Counted from the first letter of the stretch, positions 1 through 8,585 are shown. The stretch: 64,000 nucleotides of DNA from Solibacillus faecavium (GCF_014836905.1 NZ_JACSPZ010000002.1:434001-498000); one strand, 5' to 3'. Notes: generated from the letters alone by a model not told the origin. Made by a program: numbers and translations.

Positions 1-698
1 GTATCCACTAAGAACACACAATCTTTATGTGTTTCCGCATACTTTTTGAATGCAGTATAATCATCTTGATAAGTTTGTACCAATGCATGGGCGTGAGTAC
101 CAACAGCAGGGATGCCGAACTTTTTACTTGCACGAACATTACTCGTACCTTCAAACCCGCCTATATATGCTGCTCTTGTACCCCAAATAGCCGCATCTAA
201 TTCTTGCGCTCTACGTGTACCAAATTCGAACGCAACGTCTTCACCAACCACTTGTTTAATACGAGCCGCTTTTGTCGCAATGAGTGTTTGATAATTGACA
301 ATGTTCAAAATTGCCGTTTCGATGATTTGAGCTTGAGCAAGTGGTGCTTCTATTCGAATTAGTGGTTCGTTCGCAAAAGCCAATTCCCCTTCTTTCATCG
401 CACGGATATCCCCTGTAAAACGCATGTTTGCTAGATAGTCTAAAAATTCTTTATCATAACCACCTTCTTCACGAAGATAGTCGATATCGCTTCCTGAGAA
501 TTTAAATCCTTTTAAGTATTGGATTACACGTTCTAAGCCCGCAAAAATTGTATAACCATTTCCGAACGGTAATTTTCTGAAATACACTTCAAAGATTGCC
601 TTTTTTTCTGCAATACCGTCTTTAAAGTATGTTTCCACCATGTTAATTTGGTAAAGGTCTGTGTGAAGCGTTAAGCTATCGTCTTGATATTTTTTCAT
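1..698 (-). CDS. pncB: Nicotinate phosphoribosyltransferase, 3' part cut by window edge
   Basis: About the first 232 residues are visible; the C-terminus lies beyond base 1. The enzyme joins nicotinate to PRPP to give nicotinate mononucleotide in NAD salvage (Preiss-Handler route). The N-terminus carries the family's DLYQINM stretch near residues 13-19, then GLERVIQYL and the FEFGTRRAQ segment. The ATG at 696-698 follows an AGGAGGG site by about 7 bases. It lies 54 bases downstream of the nicotinamidase-like gene on the same strand, so the two enzymes that turn nicotinamide into the mononucleotide are probably co-transcribed. Identity comes from recognised family sequence; the missing C-terminal half cannot be checked. 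Confidence 0.93.
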   Translation of the reverse strand, partial: MKKYQDDSLTLHTDLYQINMVETYFKDGIAEKKAIFEVYFRKLPFGNGYTIFAGLERVIQYLKGFKFSGSDIDYLREEGGYDKEFLDYLANMRFTGDIRAMKEGELAFANEPLIRIEAPLAQAQIIETAILNIVNYQTLIATKAARIKQVVGEDVAFEFGTRRAQELDAAIWGTRAAYIGGFEGTSNVRASKKFGIPAVGTHAHALVQTYQDDYTAFKKYAETHKDCVFLVD

Positions 699-752
699 CA
701 AAATTCCCTCCTAAGGTTTGTAATCATTAGGAGCGAGAAAACCCGCCCCCTG

Positions 753-1661
753 TTAAAGTGTCACTTCCGTAGATAACACACGTTGAATGCCATATGTTTT
801 TTCTAATTCTTGAAATGCTTGTTCAGTTGTTTCTTCATATCCAGCAATAGGACTCGTACAGTCTTCTAATAAATAGATATTTTTCGTAAGTTCTTTGTTA
901 TGGTCATAAAATTCAACGATTTGACGAACCGATTCTAATACACAATGTGATTTCGCTTCTCCTGCGATAAAGATTTTATCGTAATTTTTAAGAGATAATA
1001 AGAACTCATTATTTTCGCCTTCTGCATAAAGAGAATATTCCGGTTTGATAATACCGTACATTTCGCTTAACGGGTCTTTTCCTTTGGTTATTTTTTGAAT
1101 CGGTGTTTTTCGTACAATCGAATGGAAATGGATCATATTTGAGAATTGCCCTTCTAAAGCTGCACCGAATGTACCTTCAATACAGTGATATGTCCAAATA
1201 CATAATTGCTTTTTACCGATTTTTTCAAGGTTCTCTACGTAATCAGCACTTGCTTTTTCGTAATTAATAGCTTTCCATTTACCGGTTTTTACATTTTCTG
1301 CTGTGATAATCGTAAATGGTTTGGGGTGATTCCCCTGTTCATCCACCCACCAGCAAGGATGGAAGATTTGGTGTAATTCATGCGTATCAAGAGATACTGC
1401 AATGTCGGTGATTTTTTCTAAATTTCGATAGAGGAAATGTGTTGTATTTTCAATATCTTTATGGGAATTTAGTACACCGAGTTCTCCGTTTTCCATGAAA
1501 TCGTTTTGAAAATCGATACCGATAAATAACACCTTTTCTTTATCTTCAACAGAAGGTTTGAATTTTTCTTTTTTTGCTAATGTTAGTAAATCGTTAAGCT
1601 TCGCTGTATTCGCTTTTCCTATTTTCTCAATATGAACAATCTTTTCAAAATTTGTCTTCAT
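753..1661 (-). CDS. pncA: Nicotinamidase-like cysteine hydrolase (isochorismatase fold)
   Basis: Predicted to hydrolyse nicotinamide to nicotinate and ammonia. The 302-residue protein has the expected cysteine-hydrolase triad: Asp50 in IDFQNDF, a Lys at 193-195 (ITKGKDP) and Cys240 in AKSHC. Metal-site residues Asp92, His94 and His101 are also present. It is clearly longer than the usual roughly 200-residue PncA, with an N-terminal extension of about 40 residues and an insertion near residues 110-160, so it belongs to a large-form subfamily. The ATG at 1659-1661 follows GGAGTGGG; an upstream in-frame ATG has no ribosome site. Lying between pncB and an NrtR-like regulator supports the NAD-salvage role. 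Other amidase substrates cannot be excluded. Confidence 0.85.
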   Translation of the reverse strand: MKTNFEKIVHIEKIGKANTAKLNDLLTLAKKEKFKPSVEDKEKVLFIGIDFQNDFMENGELGVLNSHKDIENTTHFLYRNLEKITDIAVSLDTHELHQIFHPCWWVDEQGNHPKPFTIITAENVKTGKWKAINYEKASADYVENLEKIGKKQLCIWTYHCIEGTFGAALEGQFSNMIHFHSIVRKTPIQKITKGKDPLSEMYGIIKPEYSLYAEGENNEFLLSLKNYDKIFIAGEAKSHCVLESVRQIVEFYDHNKELTKNIYLLEDCTSPIAGYEETTEQAFQELEKTYGIQRVLSTEVTL

Positions 1662-1691
1662 TACATCCCACTCCTTTTTTAAAATCATTAA

Positions 1692-1724
1692 TAACAATTC
1701 AGTAATTGTTAATTGTTTTTTATA
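1692..1724 (-). promoter_or_regulatory. Putative operator and -10 upstream of pncA
   Basis: TAACAATT (1692-1699) and AATTGTTA (1704-1711) form a perfect 8-bp inverted repeat around CAGT. On the minus strand a TATAAA-like -10 (1719-1724) lies just before it, so the palindrome would cover the transcription start. The half-sites match those of the palindrome at 2681-2697 upstream of the Nudix regulator. I infer a site for that regulator. Confidence 0.55.
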
Positions 1725-1780
1725 AAAAATAATCGTTTTTAAATGCTAAAAATTGAAATTTGAAATTTTTGTCATCGAAC

Positions 1781-2599
1781 TTAATTCCAAATGGACGGTA
1801 CAGGCTCAACTTCTTCGAATTTGTACAATTTTGAAGGTCGTTTATTTTTACCTGTTGGTTCGGTTACTTTTGGATTCCCTTGTGCGTCTTTTGCTTCTTC
1901 AATGAAATCAAGTGATGGTGCTTTTCGGAAAAAGGCAGATTTTGTGTTTACCACGTTGTCATCAATCACTGCTAATAATACTTGTCGCAATTCTTCTAAC
2001 TTGAATTCTACTGGTAAGAAGTTTTTTGCTACTGTTGTTTGTTGCATATCTTTTTTAACTGATGAAATTGCATCTTCGATAATTTGACGATGGTCGAATG
2101 CAATGTCCAATTTAAACACTTCATCAATCGTGAATAATTGCACTTCCGCTGCATCATCTGCTGCTCTTCGGTCTTGGATATGTTGTTCAGGTACAATCGC
2201 ATAATGAGCGTTTGAAATAATCCAACCTCTCTTATCACGACCAAATGTATCGTACACGCCGAAATGTTTAATATGAACACCTTTAATACTTGTTTCTTCT
2301 AATAACTCTCGTTTCGCTGATTCAAAAGCACTTCCCTTATCCCCTTCAATTTGTGTGAAGCCACCGGGTAATGCCCACTTGTTGCCTTCAATATTCGGTT
2401 CGCCTTCTGCGTCAAGTCCAGCTCGTTTAATCAACATTAAAGCTAAGCAATATTTCGAACTTTTTTCATCTTTTGCTTTGTATTGTTCGTTTGGTAAAAG
2501 TGTAAAGATGGCGATGTCTGATGTGTAACCCTCGGGTGTGCGGTATTTACTTGTGTCATAATTTTTTAATGCTTCTTCTTCTGAATGATACTTTGCCAT
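1781..2599 (-). CDS. NrtR-like regulator: Nudix domain plus winged helix
   Basis: The 272-residue protein has a Nudix domain at about residues 25-165 and a C-terminal domain at about 190-260 resembling the winged helix of NrtR-type NAD regulators (conserved ELRQVLLA, KSAFFRKAP and KRPSKLY stretches). The catalytic core RELLEET (97-103) keeps the REXXEE residues. The usual glycine after EET is serine and the upstream part of the box is longer, so hydrolase activity is uncertain. In the known family, ADP-ribose or related nucleotides relieve repression of NAD genes. Proximity to pncA and pncB and two palindromes in the cluster support the regulator call. The alternative is a plain ADP-ribose pyrophosphatase. 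The ATG follows an AGGAATTAAA-type site. Confidence 0.8.
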   Translation of the reverse strand: MAKYHSEEEALKNYDTSKYRTPEGYTSDIAIFTLLPNEQYKAKDEKSSKYCLALMLIKRAGLDAEGEPNIEGNKWALPGGFTQIEGDKGSAFESAKRELLEETSIKGVHIKHFGVYDTFGRDKRGWIISNAHYAIVPEQHIQDRRAADDAAEVQLFTIDEVFKLDIAFDHRQIIEDAISSVKKDMQQTTVAKNFLPVEFKLEELRQVLLAVIDDNVVNTKSAFFRKAPSLDFIEEAKDAQGNPKVTEPTGKNKRPSKLYKFEEVEPVPSIWN

Positions 2600-2680
2600 T
2601 TTAATTCCTCCTAAGTGAGAATATTCATACTTGATATTACAAATCCGTTTTAAAGAATAAGTGTATGTTTTTTATTAACA

Positions 2681-2729
2681 ATTAACAATTTGTTAATTTA
2701 AATATATACGATGATTTAATGAATTGCAA
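2681..2729 (-). promoter_or_regulatory. Promoter and operator of the NrtR-like gene
   Basis: Minus-strand -35 TTGCAA (2724-2729) and -10 TATATT (2701-2706) are separated by exactly 17 bp. Immediately downstream, ATTAACAA (2681-2688) and TTGTTAAT (2690-2697) form a perfect 8-bp palindrome with a one-base centre, covering the expected start point. The layout suggests negative autoregulation. Confidence 0.6.
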
Positions 2730-2810
2730 GAAAAAAATAATGTATTTTCTTATGGTTACATTTAAGGTGTGGAAATTCCTAAGTAAGCATGAAGGACATT
2801 TTAGCGAAAC

Positions 2811-2839
2811 AAAAAAAAACTGCCTGATCTTGGGCAGTT
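2811..2839 (-). terminator. Rho-independent terminator after the 39-aa gene
   Basis: AACTGCC and GGCAGTT form a 7-bp stem. On the minus strand a run of about nine U follows. Confidence 0.75.
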
Positions 2840-2862
2840 CGTATTTAAGAGTAATAAGCTTG

Positions 2863-2982
2863 TTATAACCATTCCTTCACATAAGCTATTAACCCAACAA
2901 CCGCACCAATCGCGGCACCAAAAAATACAAAGTAGCTCGTTTTTACTTCAGAGATGTTCCATTTATTATTTGTAGTGTTCAT
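2863..2982 (-). CDS. 39-residue single-pass membrane protein, unknown
   Basis: I do not recognise it. It starts MNTTNNKWNIS and continues into one hydrophobic helix of about 22 residues rich in Gly, Ala and Val (about 17-37), ending KEWL. A strong AGGGGG site lies 7 bases before the ATG, and a good terminator follows the stop, so this looks like a real monocistronic small gene. A Gly/Ala-rich single helix fits a small membrane-associated peptide, but nothing identifies a partner. Confidence 0.6.
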   Translation of the reverse strand: MNTTNNKWNISEVKTSYFVFFGAAIGAVVGLIAYVKEWL

Positions 2983-3043
2983 CAAAATTCCCCCTAAATA
3001 AAATATCATTGTGTTTACTTATGTATCGATAGTAGAAGAATAC

Positions 3044-3514
3044 TCAATCCTCCACTACTTCAATCAAATCCGAATAGATCTCAACAAAATATATTTCCAA
3101 TAACACTCTCAACTCATCATTAAGCTTGTAATAGTCATCTGTCGCTTTTTCGACGACACTATAAAACTCGTCTTCTTCAATTTCATCATTTTCTAAGGCA
3201 ACGTACAAGCTCCATAACTTTTTACCATACTTCTTCTCAATCATTGCATAATTGTGAGCGCCTATTTCCTCAAGGACGCCAATTAGTTTATTCAAGTAAT
3301 TATCTATTCCCATCTCATTAATTTCCTGTCCAAACCATCTGAATAAACTTTCGTGGCCCCCACTTTCGAGTTCAGAGTAGTAATGATAGACAATGAATGC
3401 TTTATTTAAAATAGGGTCTTCTGATGACAATCTTGATTCACTTAAAACACCCATTACAGCGTTTGAGATATCTGTCTTGCTCATTAAATCTTTTCTTTGC
3501 ATTTTTGGTTTCAT
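3044..3514 (-). CDS. DUF4375/DMP19-like protein of unknown function
   Basis: An acidic soluble protein of 156 residues with no signal peptide or membrane segment. The middle (YHYYSELESGGHESLFRWFG, about 48-67) resembles the aromatic, glycine-rich segment of DUF4375/DMP19 proteins, whose role is not settled; some relatives are thought to act as immunity or DNA-mimic proteins. The family match is by eye and only moderate. The start is well supported: GGAGGG lies 7 bases before the ATG. It stands alone between a small membrane gene and a lipoprotein gene on the same strand. Confidence 0.5.
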   Translation of the reverse strand: MKPKMQRKDLMSKTDISNAVMGVLSESRLSSEDPILNKAFIVYHYYSELESGGHESLFRWFGQEINEMGIDNYLNKLIGVLEEIGAHNYAMIEKKYGKKLWSLYVALENDEIEEDEFYSVVEKATDDYYKLNDELRVLLEIYFVEIYSDLIEVVED

Positions 3515-3698
3515 AGTATTCCCTCCAATTGATCTTGTACAAGTTCAATATTGCCTTAATTGAAGTATACCTTTTCAAACCATAAATTGTTAACTTATCT
3601 TCCGTATAATCCCGCTTCAAAAATTATTAGGGGCACTTCAATTCGTGCTTACGTTATAGATTCGCAGAATACTGAAGAACCCCCGAAACAAACGCATT

Positions 3699-4223
3699 CT
3701 ATTGCAATTTTTCTTGAACAATCGCATCATCTTCAAGAATTGTCCGGTTAATATCAATTAACTTCCCTTTTGTCGTGTTTGTTTTTTCCATTTTAACGAC
3801 ATAAGTATTGCCGAGTGCGATTTCCGTGCATACAATTTCTTTACCACTACGGATATTTTCAGGAAAATTAAGCTTTACAATTAAAGTTTCTTCTTCTTTT
3901 TTTACATGTTCAAGTACCCTGCCACAGCCATCTGAATAGGCCGTTACAAAAAGAACTTCTTCCGTTTCAAAGTCTATGTCAGGGACAGTATCAAATTCAA
4001 AAATTTCAGCCCATTTTAAATAAAGTTTTTCATCCTGTACAATTGAAATACTTGAACCCACCTCTGGAGGCATGAAGTCTAAATGGTGCAGTAGTTCATA
4101 GTCAATATTACTTTCCGCTGCGTCTTCCCCACTGTTTTCATCCGAATTTCCCGTCTTCTCACCTGTATTACAGGCAGCTAATAACAAAATTAGTGCAAAC
4201 ATGTATGGTAACCATTTGTTCAT
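3699..4223 (-). CDS. Lipoprotein of unknown function
   Basis: The N-terminus MNKWLPYMFALILLLAACN is a lipoprotein signal with lipobox LAAC, so the mature protein should be anchored outside the membrane at the cysteine near residue 18. A Ser/Glu/Asp-rich linker (about 20-40) leads to a compact domain of about 120 residues with two cysteines, in a DGCG motif and at VCTE. I do not recognise the domain. The ATG follows GAGGTGA. It is monocistronic and divergent from the aspartase gene. Confidence 0.65.
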   Translation of the reverse strand: MNKWLPYMFALILLLAACNTGEKTGNSDENSGEDAAESNIDYELLHHLDFMPPEVGSSISIVQDEKLYLKWAEIFEFDTVPDIDFETEEVLFVTAYSDGCGRVLEHVKKEEETLIVKLNFPENIRSGKEIVCTEIALGNTYVVKMEKTNTTKGKLIDINRTILEDDAIVQEKLQ

Positions 4224-4445
4224 TGAATTTCACCTCACTACTTTCTTAATTAGTCGCATAAAGCAGAAAAAAGTTTCGTAATCGACTAGAATACATTTAT
4301 AATGAAATTCGACAATAACTTTTTAAAGTTCACATGAACACGTCAAATAATCTTATTATTCAGCAAGTAAGCTTTTAAGTTTTTTTGACGTATAATGTAA
4401 TTGTTTATCCAACTATTACACCATTCTCTTGGAGGGTTCGTACAA

Positions 4446-5870
4446 ATGAGTACACGTATTGAAAAAGACTTTTTAGGCACATTAGAAATTCCAAAGGACG
4501 CATATTACGGCGTTCAGACAACTCGTGCAATAGAAAACTTCCCCATCACAAAAATGACTATGCATCCGGAATTGATCCGCGCATTTGCCATTGTGAAAAA
4601 AAGCTCAGCACTTGCGAATGCAGCGATCGGTAAATTAGACGCAACAATTGCTAATGCGATTGCGCAAGCATCTGATGATATTATTAAAGGGCATTTACAC
4701 GATCAATTCGTTGTAGATCCAATTCAAGGCGGCGCAGGTACTTCAATGAACATGAATGCCAATGAAGTCATTGCTAACCGTGCGTTAGAAATACTAGGGG
4801 AAGAAAAAGGTACTTATTCAATCATCAGTCCTAACAGCCATGTTAATATGGCTCAATCAACAAATGATGCATTCCCATCTGCTATTCATATCGCAACAGT
4901 AGCTACTTTAGATAAGTTAATTATGGCGATGGAAGTAATGCGTGATAGTTTCATTCAAAAATCAGTAGAATTTGATTCCATTGTAAAAATGGGTCGTACT
5001 CATTTACAAGATGCAGTACCAATCCGTTTAGGTCAAGAATTTGGTGCATACGCGGCAGTAGTAGCACGTGATATTGCCCGTATTAAAAAAGCTCAGCAAA
5101 CAATGCTGCAAATCAATATCGGTGCAACTGCTATCGGTACTGGTTTAAATGCAGATACACAATATATGAAATTAGCTGTAGAAAACATTGCTGCTTATAG
5201 TGGATTCCCATTCATTAAAGTAGATAATTTAATCGATGGTACACAAAATACAGATACGTACGCAGAAGTTTCATCCATGTTAAAAATCGCGATGATGAAT
5301 ATGTCGAAAATCTGTAATGACTTACGCTTAATGGCATCAGGTCCAAAAGCCGGTTTTGCAGAAATCCGTTTACCGGAACGCCAACCTGGTTCATCGATTA
5401 TGCCTGGTAAAGTAAATCCAGTTATGCCAGAAGTGATTAACCAAATTGCCTTCCAAGTAATCGGTAATGATGTTACGATCTCTCTTGCTTCAGAAGCAGG
5501 ACAATTCGAATTGAATGTAATGGAACCGGTATTAGTATTCAACCTGTTACAATCAATCGAAATTATGACTAACGGTTTTACAGTATTCACGAAGTACTGC
5601 TTAGATCATATCGAAGCAAATGAAGCACGTTTACATGATTTTGTAGAGCAATCAATCGGTGTCGTAACAGCTTTAGCTCCTCATTTAGGGTATGAGCGTT
5701 CAAGCCAGATTGCCCGTGAAGCACTTCATAGCGGTAAATCTGTACGTGAACTTTGCCTACAATATAGTTATTTCACAATCGAACAATTGGATATTATTTT
5801 AAATCCATTTGAATTAACACAGCCAGGTATTGCTGGTGAACGTGCTTTTGAGAAAAAAGTATTTCTTTAA
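4446..5870 (+). CDS. aspA: Aspartate ammonia-lyase (aspartase)
   Basis: Converts L-aspartate to fumarate and ammonia in the cytoplasm. The 474-residue protein is full length for the family. It has the fumarase/aspartase signature GSSIMPGKVNP at about residues 317-327 and the N-terminal YYGVQTTRAIENF stretch, which favours aspartase over fumarase. The ATG at 4446 is preceded by GGAGGG at a 9-base gap; an upstream in-frame ATG at 4401 has no ribosome site. It is monocistronic and closed by a strong terminator. No asparaginase gene lies next to it, unlike the ansAB operon of Bacillus subtilis. Confidence 0.92.
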   Translation: MSTRIEKDFLGTLEIPKDAYYGVQTTRAIENFPITKMTMHPELIRAFAIVKKSSALANAAIGKLDATIANAIAQASDDIIKGHLHDQFVVDPIQGGAGTSMNMNANEVIANRALEILGEEKGTYSIISPNSHVNMAQSTNDAFPSAIHIATVATLDKLIMAMEVMRDSFIQKSVEFDSIVKMGRTHLQDAVPIRLGQEFGAYAAVVARDIARIKKAQQTMLQINIGATAIGTGLNADTQYMKLAVENIAAYSGFPFIKVDNLIDGTQNTDTYAEVSSMLKIAMMNMSKICNDLRLMASGPKAGFAEIRLPERQPGSSIMPGKVNPVMPEVINQIAFQVIGNDVTISLASEAGQFELNVMEPVLVFNLLQSIEIMTNGFTVFTKYCLDHIEANEARLHDFVEQSIGVVTALAPHLGYERSSQIAREALHSGKSVRELCLQYSYFTIEQLDIILNPFELTQPGIAGERAFEKKVFL

Positions 5871-5878
5871 TATAAAGA

Positions 5879-5920
5879 AAGCGCCACTGAGAAATTATAT
5901 TTCCCAGTGGCGCTTATTTT
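5879..5920. terminator. Bidirectional terminator between aspA and the convergent operon
   Basis: An 11-bp perfect stem, AAGCGCCACTG (5879-5889) with CAGTGGCGCTT (5905-5915), has T-rich sequence on the aspA side and A-rich sequence on the other, so it can serve both convergent units. Confidence 0.85.
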
Positions 5921-6223
5921 TTAACTAAATAATGTTTCTTTTGCTAAAGAAATAGCACGTTTACTTACTTCCAAACGATCCCCATCCACATTTTTCTTAA
6001 CGACATCATTTATTTCGTCAAAAATGGATTTTAGCTGTGCTTTCGGTTTTACACCAACCATCATTGGTGCTTTTTCGAACTCTTCCGTACGTAGCTTTTC
6101 CTGCTTTGGTGCGAAACCTTGCTCTTCTCCTATTTTCGGGAAGGCTGTTGTTTGTTGTTGTATATTGCGTGAACGCGTCTGGTTCGTTGAACTTGAACTC
6201 CCAGCGCCAACAGATCGAATCAT
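5921..6223 (-). CDS. 100-residue protein of unknown function
   Basis: The N-terminal third is Ser, Thr and Gln rich and probably disordered. The C-terminal half (about 60-100) could form helices, ending KRAISLAKETLF. There is no signal peptide or membrane segment. Its ATG overlaps the stop of the RNase H-like gene (ATGA), with GAAAGGTGAT just upstream, so it is probably translationally coupled as the last gene of that operon. I do not recognise the family. Confidence 0.55.
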   Translation of the reverse strand: MIRSVGAGSSSSTNQTRSRNIQQQTTAFPKIGEEQGFAPKQEKLRTEEFEKAPMMVGVKPKAQLKSIFDEINDVVKKNVDGDRLEVSKRAISLAKETLFS

Positions 6224-6906
6224 GAAAGATCACCTTTCTTTTTCCTACTTTTTTGTACGTCGATATCCGCGTATATTTCAATTTCCTGAAGCGCCTGATT
6301 AGCTAGTTGATCCGCTTCACCATTTAGTTTGCGGTCAATATATTCGTAATGAGGTCGAATGCCAAGCTTTTGGAGCTTCGCATCAATTTTATCCGCCCAT
6401 GTTGTGAGTACACTATCCGTTACTGCCCATTCGCCGTTCATTTCATTGATGACGACTTGCGAATCACCGTAAATCTTCACTTTTTGATGGTGGACACCCA
6501 TTTCCTCCAGTTGTTCAACTGCGAGATTCAACGCCGCATATTCCGCTTCATTGTTCGATGTTAAGTACTCCGCCAGTCGGTTTGTTCGCAAACGATAGTT
6601 TTTTCCATTCTGTTTATAATAGACGACGATCCCTAAACCAGCCAACTTTTCTTCCCTATGAAATCCGCCATCGAAATACACCTCTACTTCAGAAGGTTCT
6701 GTTTCGAGTGATTTTAAATATTTTTTCAGTTCTTTTAATGTCCATGTACTGTCATGCTCATCTGTCATTACAACATTTTTTGTACGACCCGTTTTTTCCA
6801 TATCCATTAAAAGTGTATAGGCATGCGCTGCAGGAATCGCTTCACTCCGCCAAATAATTTCCTGCTTAGACTTTGTGATATAGTGCCATTCAATCGTCAA
6901 TTCCAA
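6220..6906 (-). CDS. RNase HI-like protein (YpeP-type)
   Basis: The C-terminal RNase H fold starts at about residue 75 with VYFDGGF, followed by NNEAEYAA and YGDSQVVI and the late acidic site NGEADQLA. These supply the Asp/Glu/Asp/Asp metal ligands expected for cleaving RNA in RNA-DNA hybrids. The N-terminal 70 residues match the extension of Bacillus YpeP-like proteins. I chose TTG at 6904-6906, preceded by AAGGGGAG at a good distance and giving an ELTIEW start like relatives; the ATG at 6922-6924 has no clear ribosome site. It overlaps the upstream membrane gene by 17 bases. Cellular substrates of this subfamily are poorly defined. Confidence 0.8.
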   Translation of the reverse strand: MELTIEWHYITKSKQEIIWRSEAIPAAHAYTLLMDMEKTGRTKNVVMTDEHDSTWTLKELKKYLKSLETEPSEVEVYFDGGFHREEKLAGLGIVVYYKQNGKNYRLRTNRLAEYLTSNNEAEYAALNLAVEQLEEMGVHHQKVKIYGDSQVVINEMNGEWAVTDSVLTTWADKIDAKLQKLGIRPHYEYIDRKLNGEADQLANQALQEIEIYADIDVQKSRKKKGDLS

Positions 6907-7318
6907 TCGGCTCTCCCCTTCCATCTGTCAGTTGCTGTATGTCTTCTTTATAGAACCAGTTAATACACAGTGTACTAACCATTATGCCAACTATAAACGG
7001 TGGTGATACAAAAAGTAAAAAATCCGCGCTGCCGATCGGTACTTTTAGAACCGTTCCGAAAACGATTGGCTGAAGGACGCAAAAAACAAGACTTGTGAAC
7101 AAAAGTGCACGTTTGCTGTAATGTTTGCGCATGATGTACAGCACATAATACCAAGGGATGACGACAAAGAAGTAAATCGGCAAAACATAAATAATTATGG
7201 ACACGGCCGTACCGAATGTGATCGCTTCATTCGTATAAGGAATTGCAACCGCTATAAAAACAATAACCGCCATTACATAAGGTAAAAAACCAGTTAAAAT
7301 GATTTGCCAACTTTTCAT
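6890..7318 (-). CDS. Four-helix membrane protein, unknown
   Basis: The 142-residue protein has about four hydrophobic segments (roughly residues 6-26, 34-60, 71-92 and 99-124) and a short acidic C-terminal tail. The ATG at 7316-7318 follows AGGGGGA by 5 bases; longer ORF starts lie inside the promoter. It is the first gene of an operon with the RNase H-like gene and a 100-residue gene. No family is recognised. Confidence 0.6.
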   Translation of the reverse strand: MKSWQIILTGFLPYVMAVIVFIAVAIPYTNEAITFGTAVSIIIYVLPIYFFVVIPWYYVLYIMRKHYSKRALLFTSLVFCVLQPIVFGTVLKVPIGSADFLLFVSPPFIVGIMVSTLCINWFYKEDIQQLTDGRGEPIGIDD

Positions 7319-7340
7319 CCGATTCCCCCTATTTTTCATC

Positions 7341-7369
7341 ATTATACCAAACACCATTTGCCTATACAA
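7341..7369 (-). promoter_or_regulatory. SigA-type promoter for the membrane-protein operon
   Basis: On the minus strand, -35 TTGTAT (7364-7369) and a perfect -10 TATAAT (7341-7346) are 17 bp apart. It faces away from the pgeF-family gene. Confidence 0.65.
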
Positions 7370-7406
7370 AATTTGCTTTTGCGGGTATAGTACAGGGGGT
7401 GATAAA

Positions 7407-8168
7407 ATGAAAATAAAATTTTATGAAAACAACGAAAAACGAGTAATGGGTATTACACTCAAAGATTCAGCATTTGCCGAGGATAATAATATGGCCCTGC
7501 ATGTTTGCAAAAACGAAGCCAATATTATCGAAAACCGCCAGCAACTCGCATCACTGCTGCAAACTGATTTATCAAGATTTGTGTGCGCCAACCAAACACA
7601 TAGCGCCAACTTCTTCCACGTTGAAAAATCGGAAATTGGCAAAGGGACAATAGATAACTCAACAGCCATTTCCGATACCGATGCCCTCTATACGTATGAA
7701 CCGAATGTCGTGATCTCAAGCTTTACTGCCGATTGTGTACCAGTCTTATTTTATAATGAAAAAACTAAATTAGTCGGTGCCGTTCATTCTGGCTGGCAAG
7801 GTACGATTAAAGAGATTACTTTAAAGCTGCTCCAGCATTTAAAAACAGAGGAAAATTGTGATTTGCGTGATTTAAAAGTATTAATCGGACCTGCAATTAG
7901 CCAGGAAAAATTTGAAGTGGATGCAGATGTGCAAGAGAAATTCAAAGCGCTCGGCTATGCGGATGAATTTATGTACTGGAATGAAGATACAAGCAAATTC
8001 CATATCGATAATCAGTTAACCGTGAAAAAGCAATGTATGCTCGCAGGAGTTCCTGAAGAGAATATTACAATTGACCGAATGTGCACGTTTATGGATGATG
8101 AAGGATTTTCCCATCGCCAAGACCGCGGTACAGGGAGACATTTGAGTTTTGTTATGCGGAGAGAATAG
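7407..8168 (+). CDS. pgeF: PgeF-family protein (multicopper-oxidase-like fold, YfiH/YlmD type)
   Basis: The 253-residue protein has the family's metal and catalytic residues: His65 (NQTHSA), Cys110 (TADCVP) and His127 (AVHSGWQGT), followed by GPAIS. In E. coli PgeF removes L-Ser misincorporated into peptidoglycan precursors; relatives have been described as purine-nucleoside enzymes or polyphenol oxidases, so the substrate here is inferred. GGGGGTGAT lies 5-8 bases before the ATG. Bacilli usually keep ylmD in the division cluster near ftsZ. This isolated gene may be a second paralogue. Confidence 0.82.
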   Translation: MKIKFYENNEKRVMGITLKDSAFAEDNNMALHVCKNEANIIENRQQLASLLQTDLSRFVCANQTHSANFFHVEKSEIGKGTIDNSTAISDTDALYTYEPNVVISSFTADCVPVLFYNEKTKLVGAVHSGWQGTIKEITLKLLQHLKTEENCDLRDLKVLIGPAISQEKFEVDADVQEKFKALGYADEFMYWNEDTSKFHIDNQLTVKKQCMLAGVPEENITIDRMCTFMDDEGFSHRQDRGTGRHLSFVMRRE

Positions 8169-8289
8169 ATTTATCTTTTAGAAAACAAAGATTTGCGTTA
8201 GAAGAAATCCGCTAAAACTAGGAATTTTTATTAGAAACTTTATATCAGATATTAGAAACTTCGGCCGGGATATTAGAAGATTTCCAGGA

Positions 8290-8364
8290 GATATTTGCAC
8301 ATTTCAACAGCTTATTAGCACATTAGACGGATTTATTAGCAAATCGAAATTTTATTAGCACATT
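8290..8364. repeat. 75-bp direct repeat, copy 1
   Basis: Identical by eye to 8511-8585, at an offset of 221 bp, within the phased ATTAG array. It includes GATATTTGCACATTTCAACA at its left end. Confidence 0.9.
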
Positions 8365-8510
8365 ATGAAATATATTAGAAAATTTGACCCGATTATTAGA
8401 AAATGTTAGCACTTGGCTACACAGGAAATATTCATCTAAAAAGTAAGTATATATTAGCACTTTTTTCAATTTATTAGAAAATCCAACCGGGTTATTAGAA
8501 AATCCCCGAC

Positions 8511-8585
8511 GATATTTGCACATTTCAACAGCTTATTAGCACATTAGACGGATTTATTAGCAAATCGAAATTTTATTAGCACATT
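8511..8585. repeat. 75-bp direct repeat, copy 2
   Basis: Second identical copy of 8290-8364. The flanking sequences differ, so the duplicated segment has defined ends. Confidence 0.9.

Noticed and set aside
1791..2087. ORF on the plus strand opposite the Nudix gene
   Set aside because: A shadow of the well-supported minus-strand gene, without a ribosome site.
3560..3751. 63-codon plus-strand ORF
   Set aside because: Overlaps the lipoprotein gene on the other strand and lacks a ribosome site; its start lies in a non-coding spacer.
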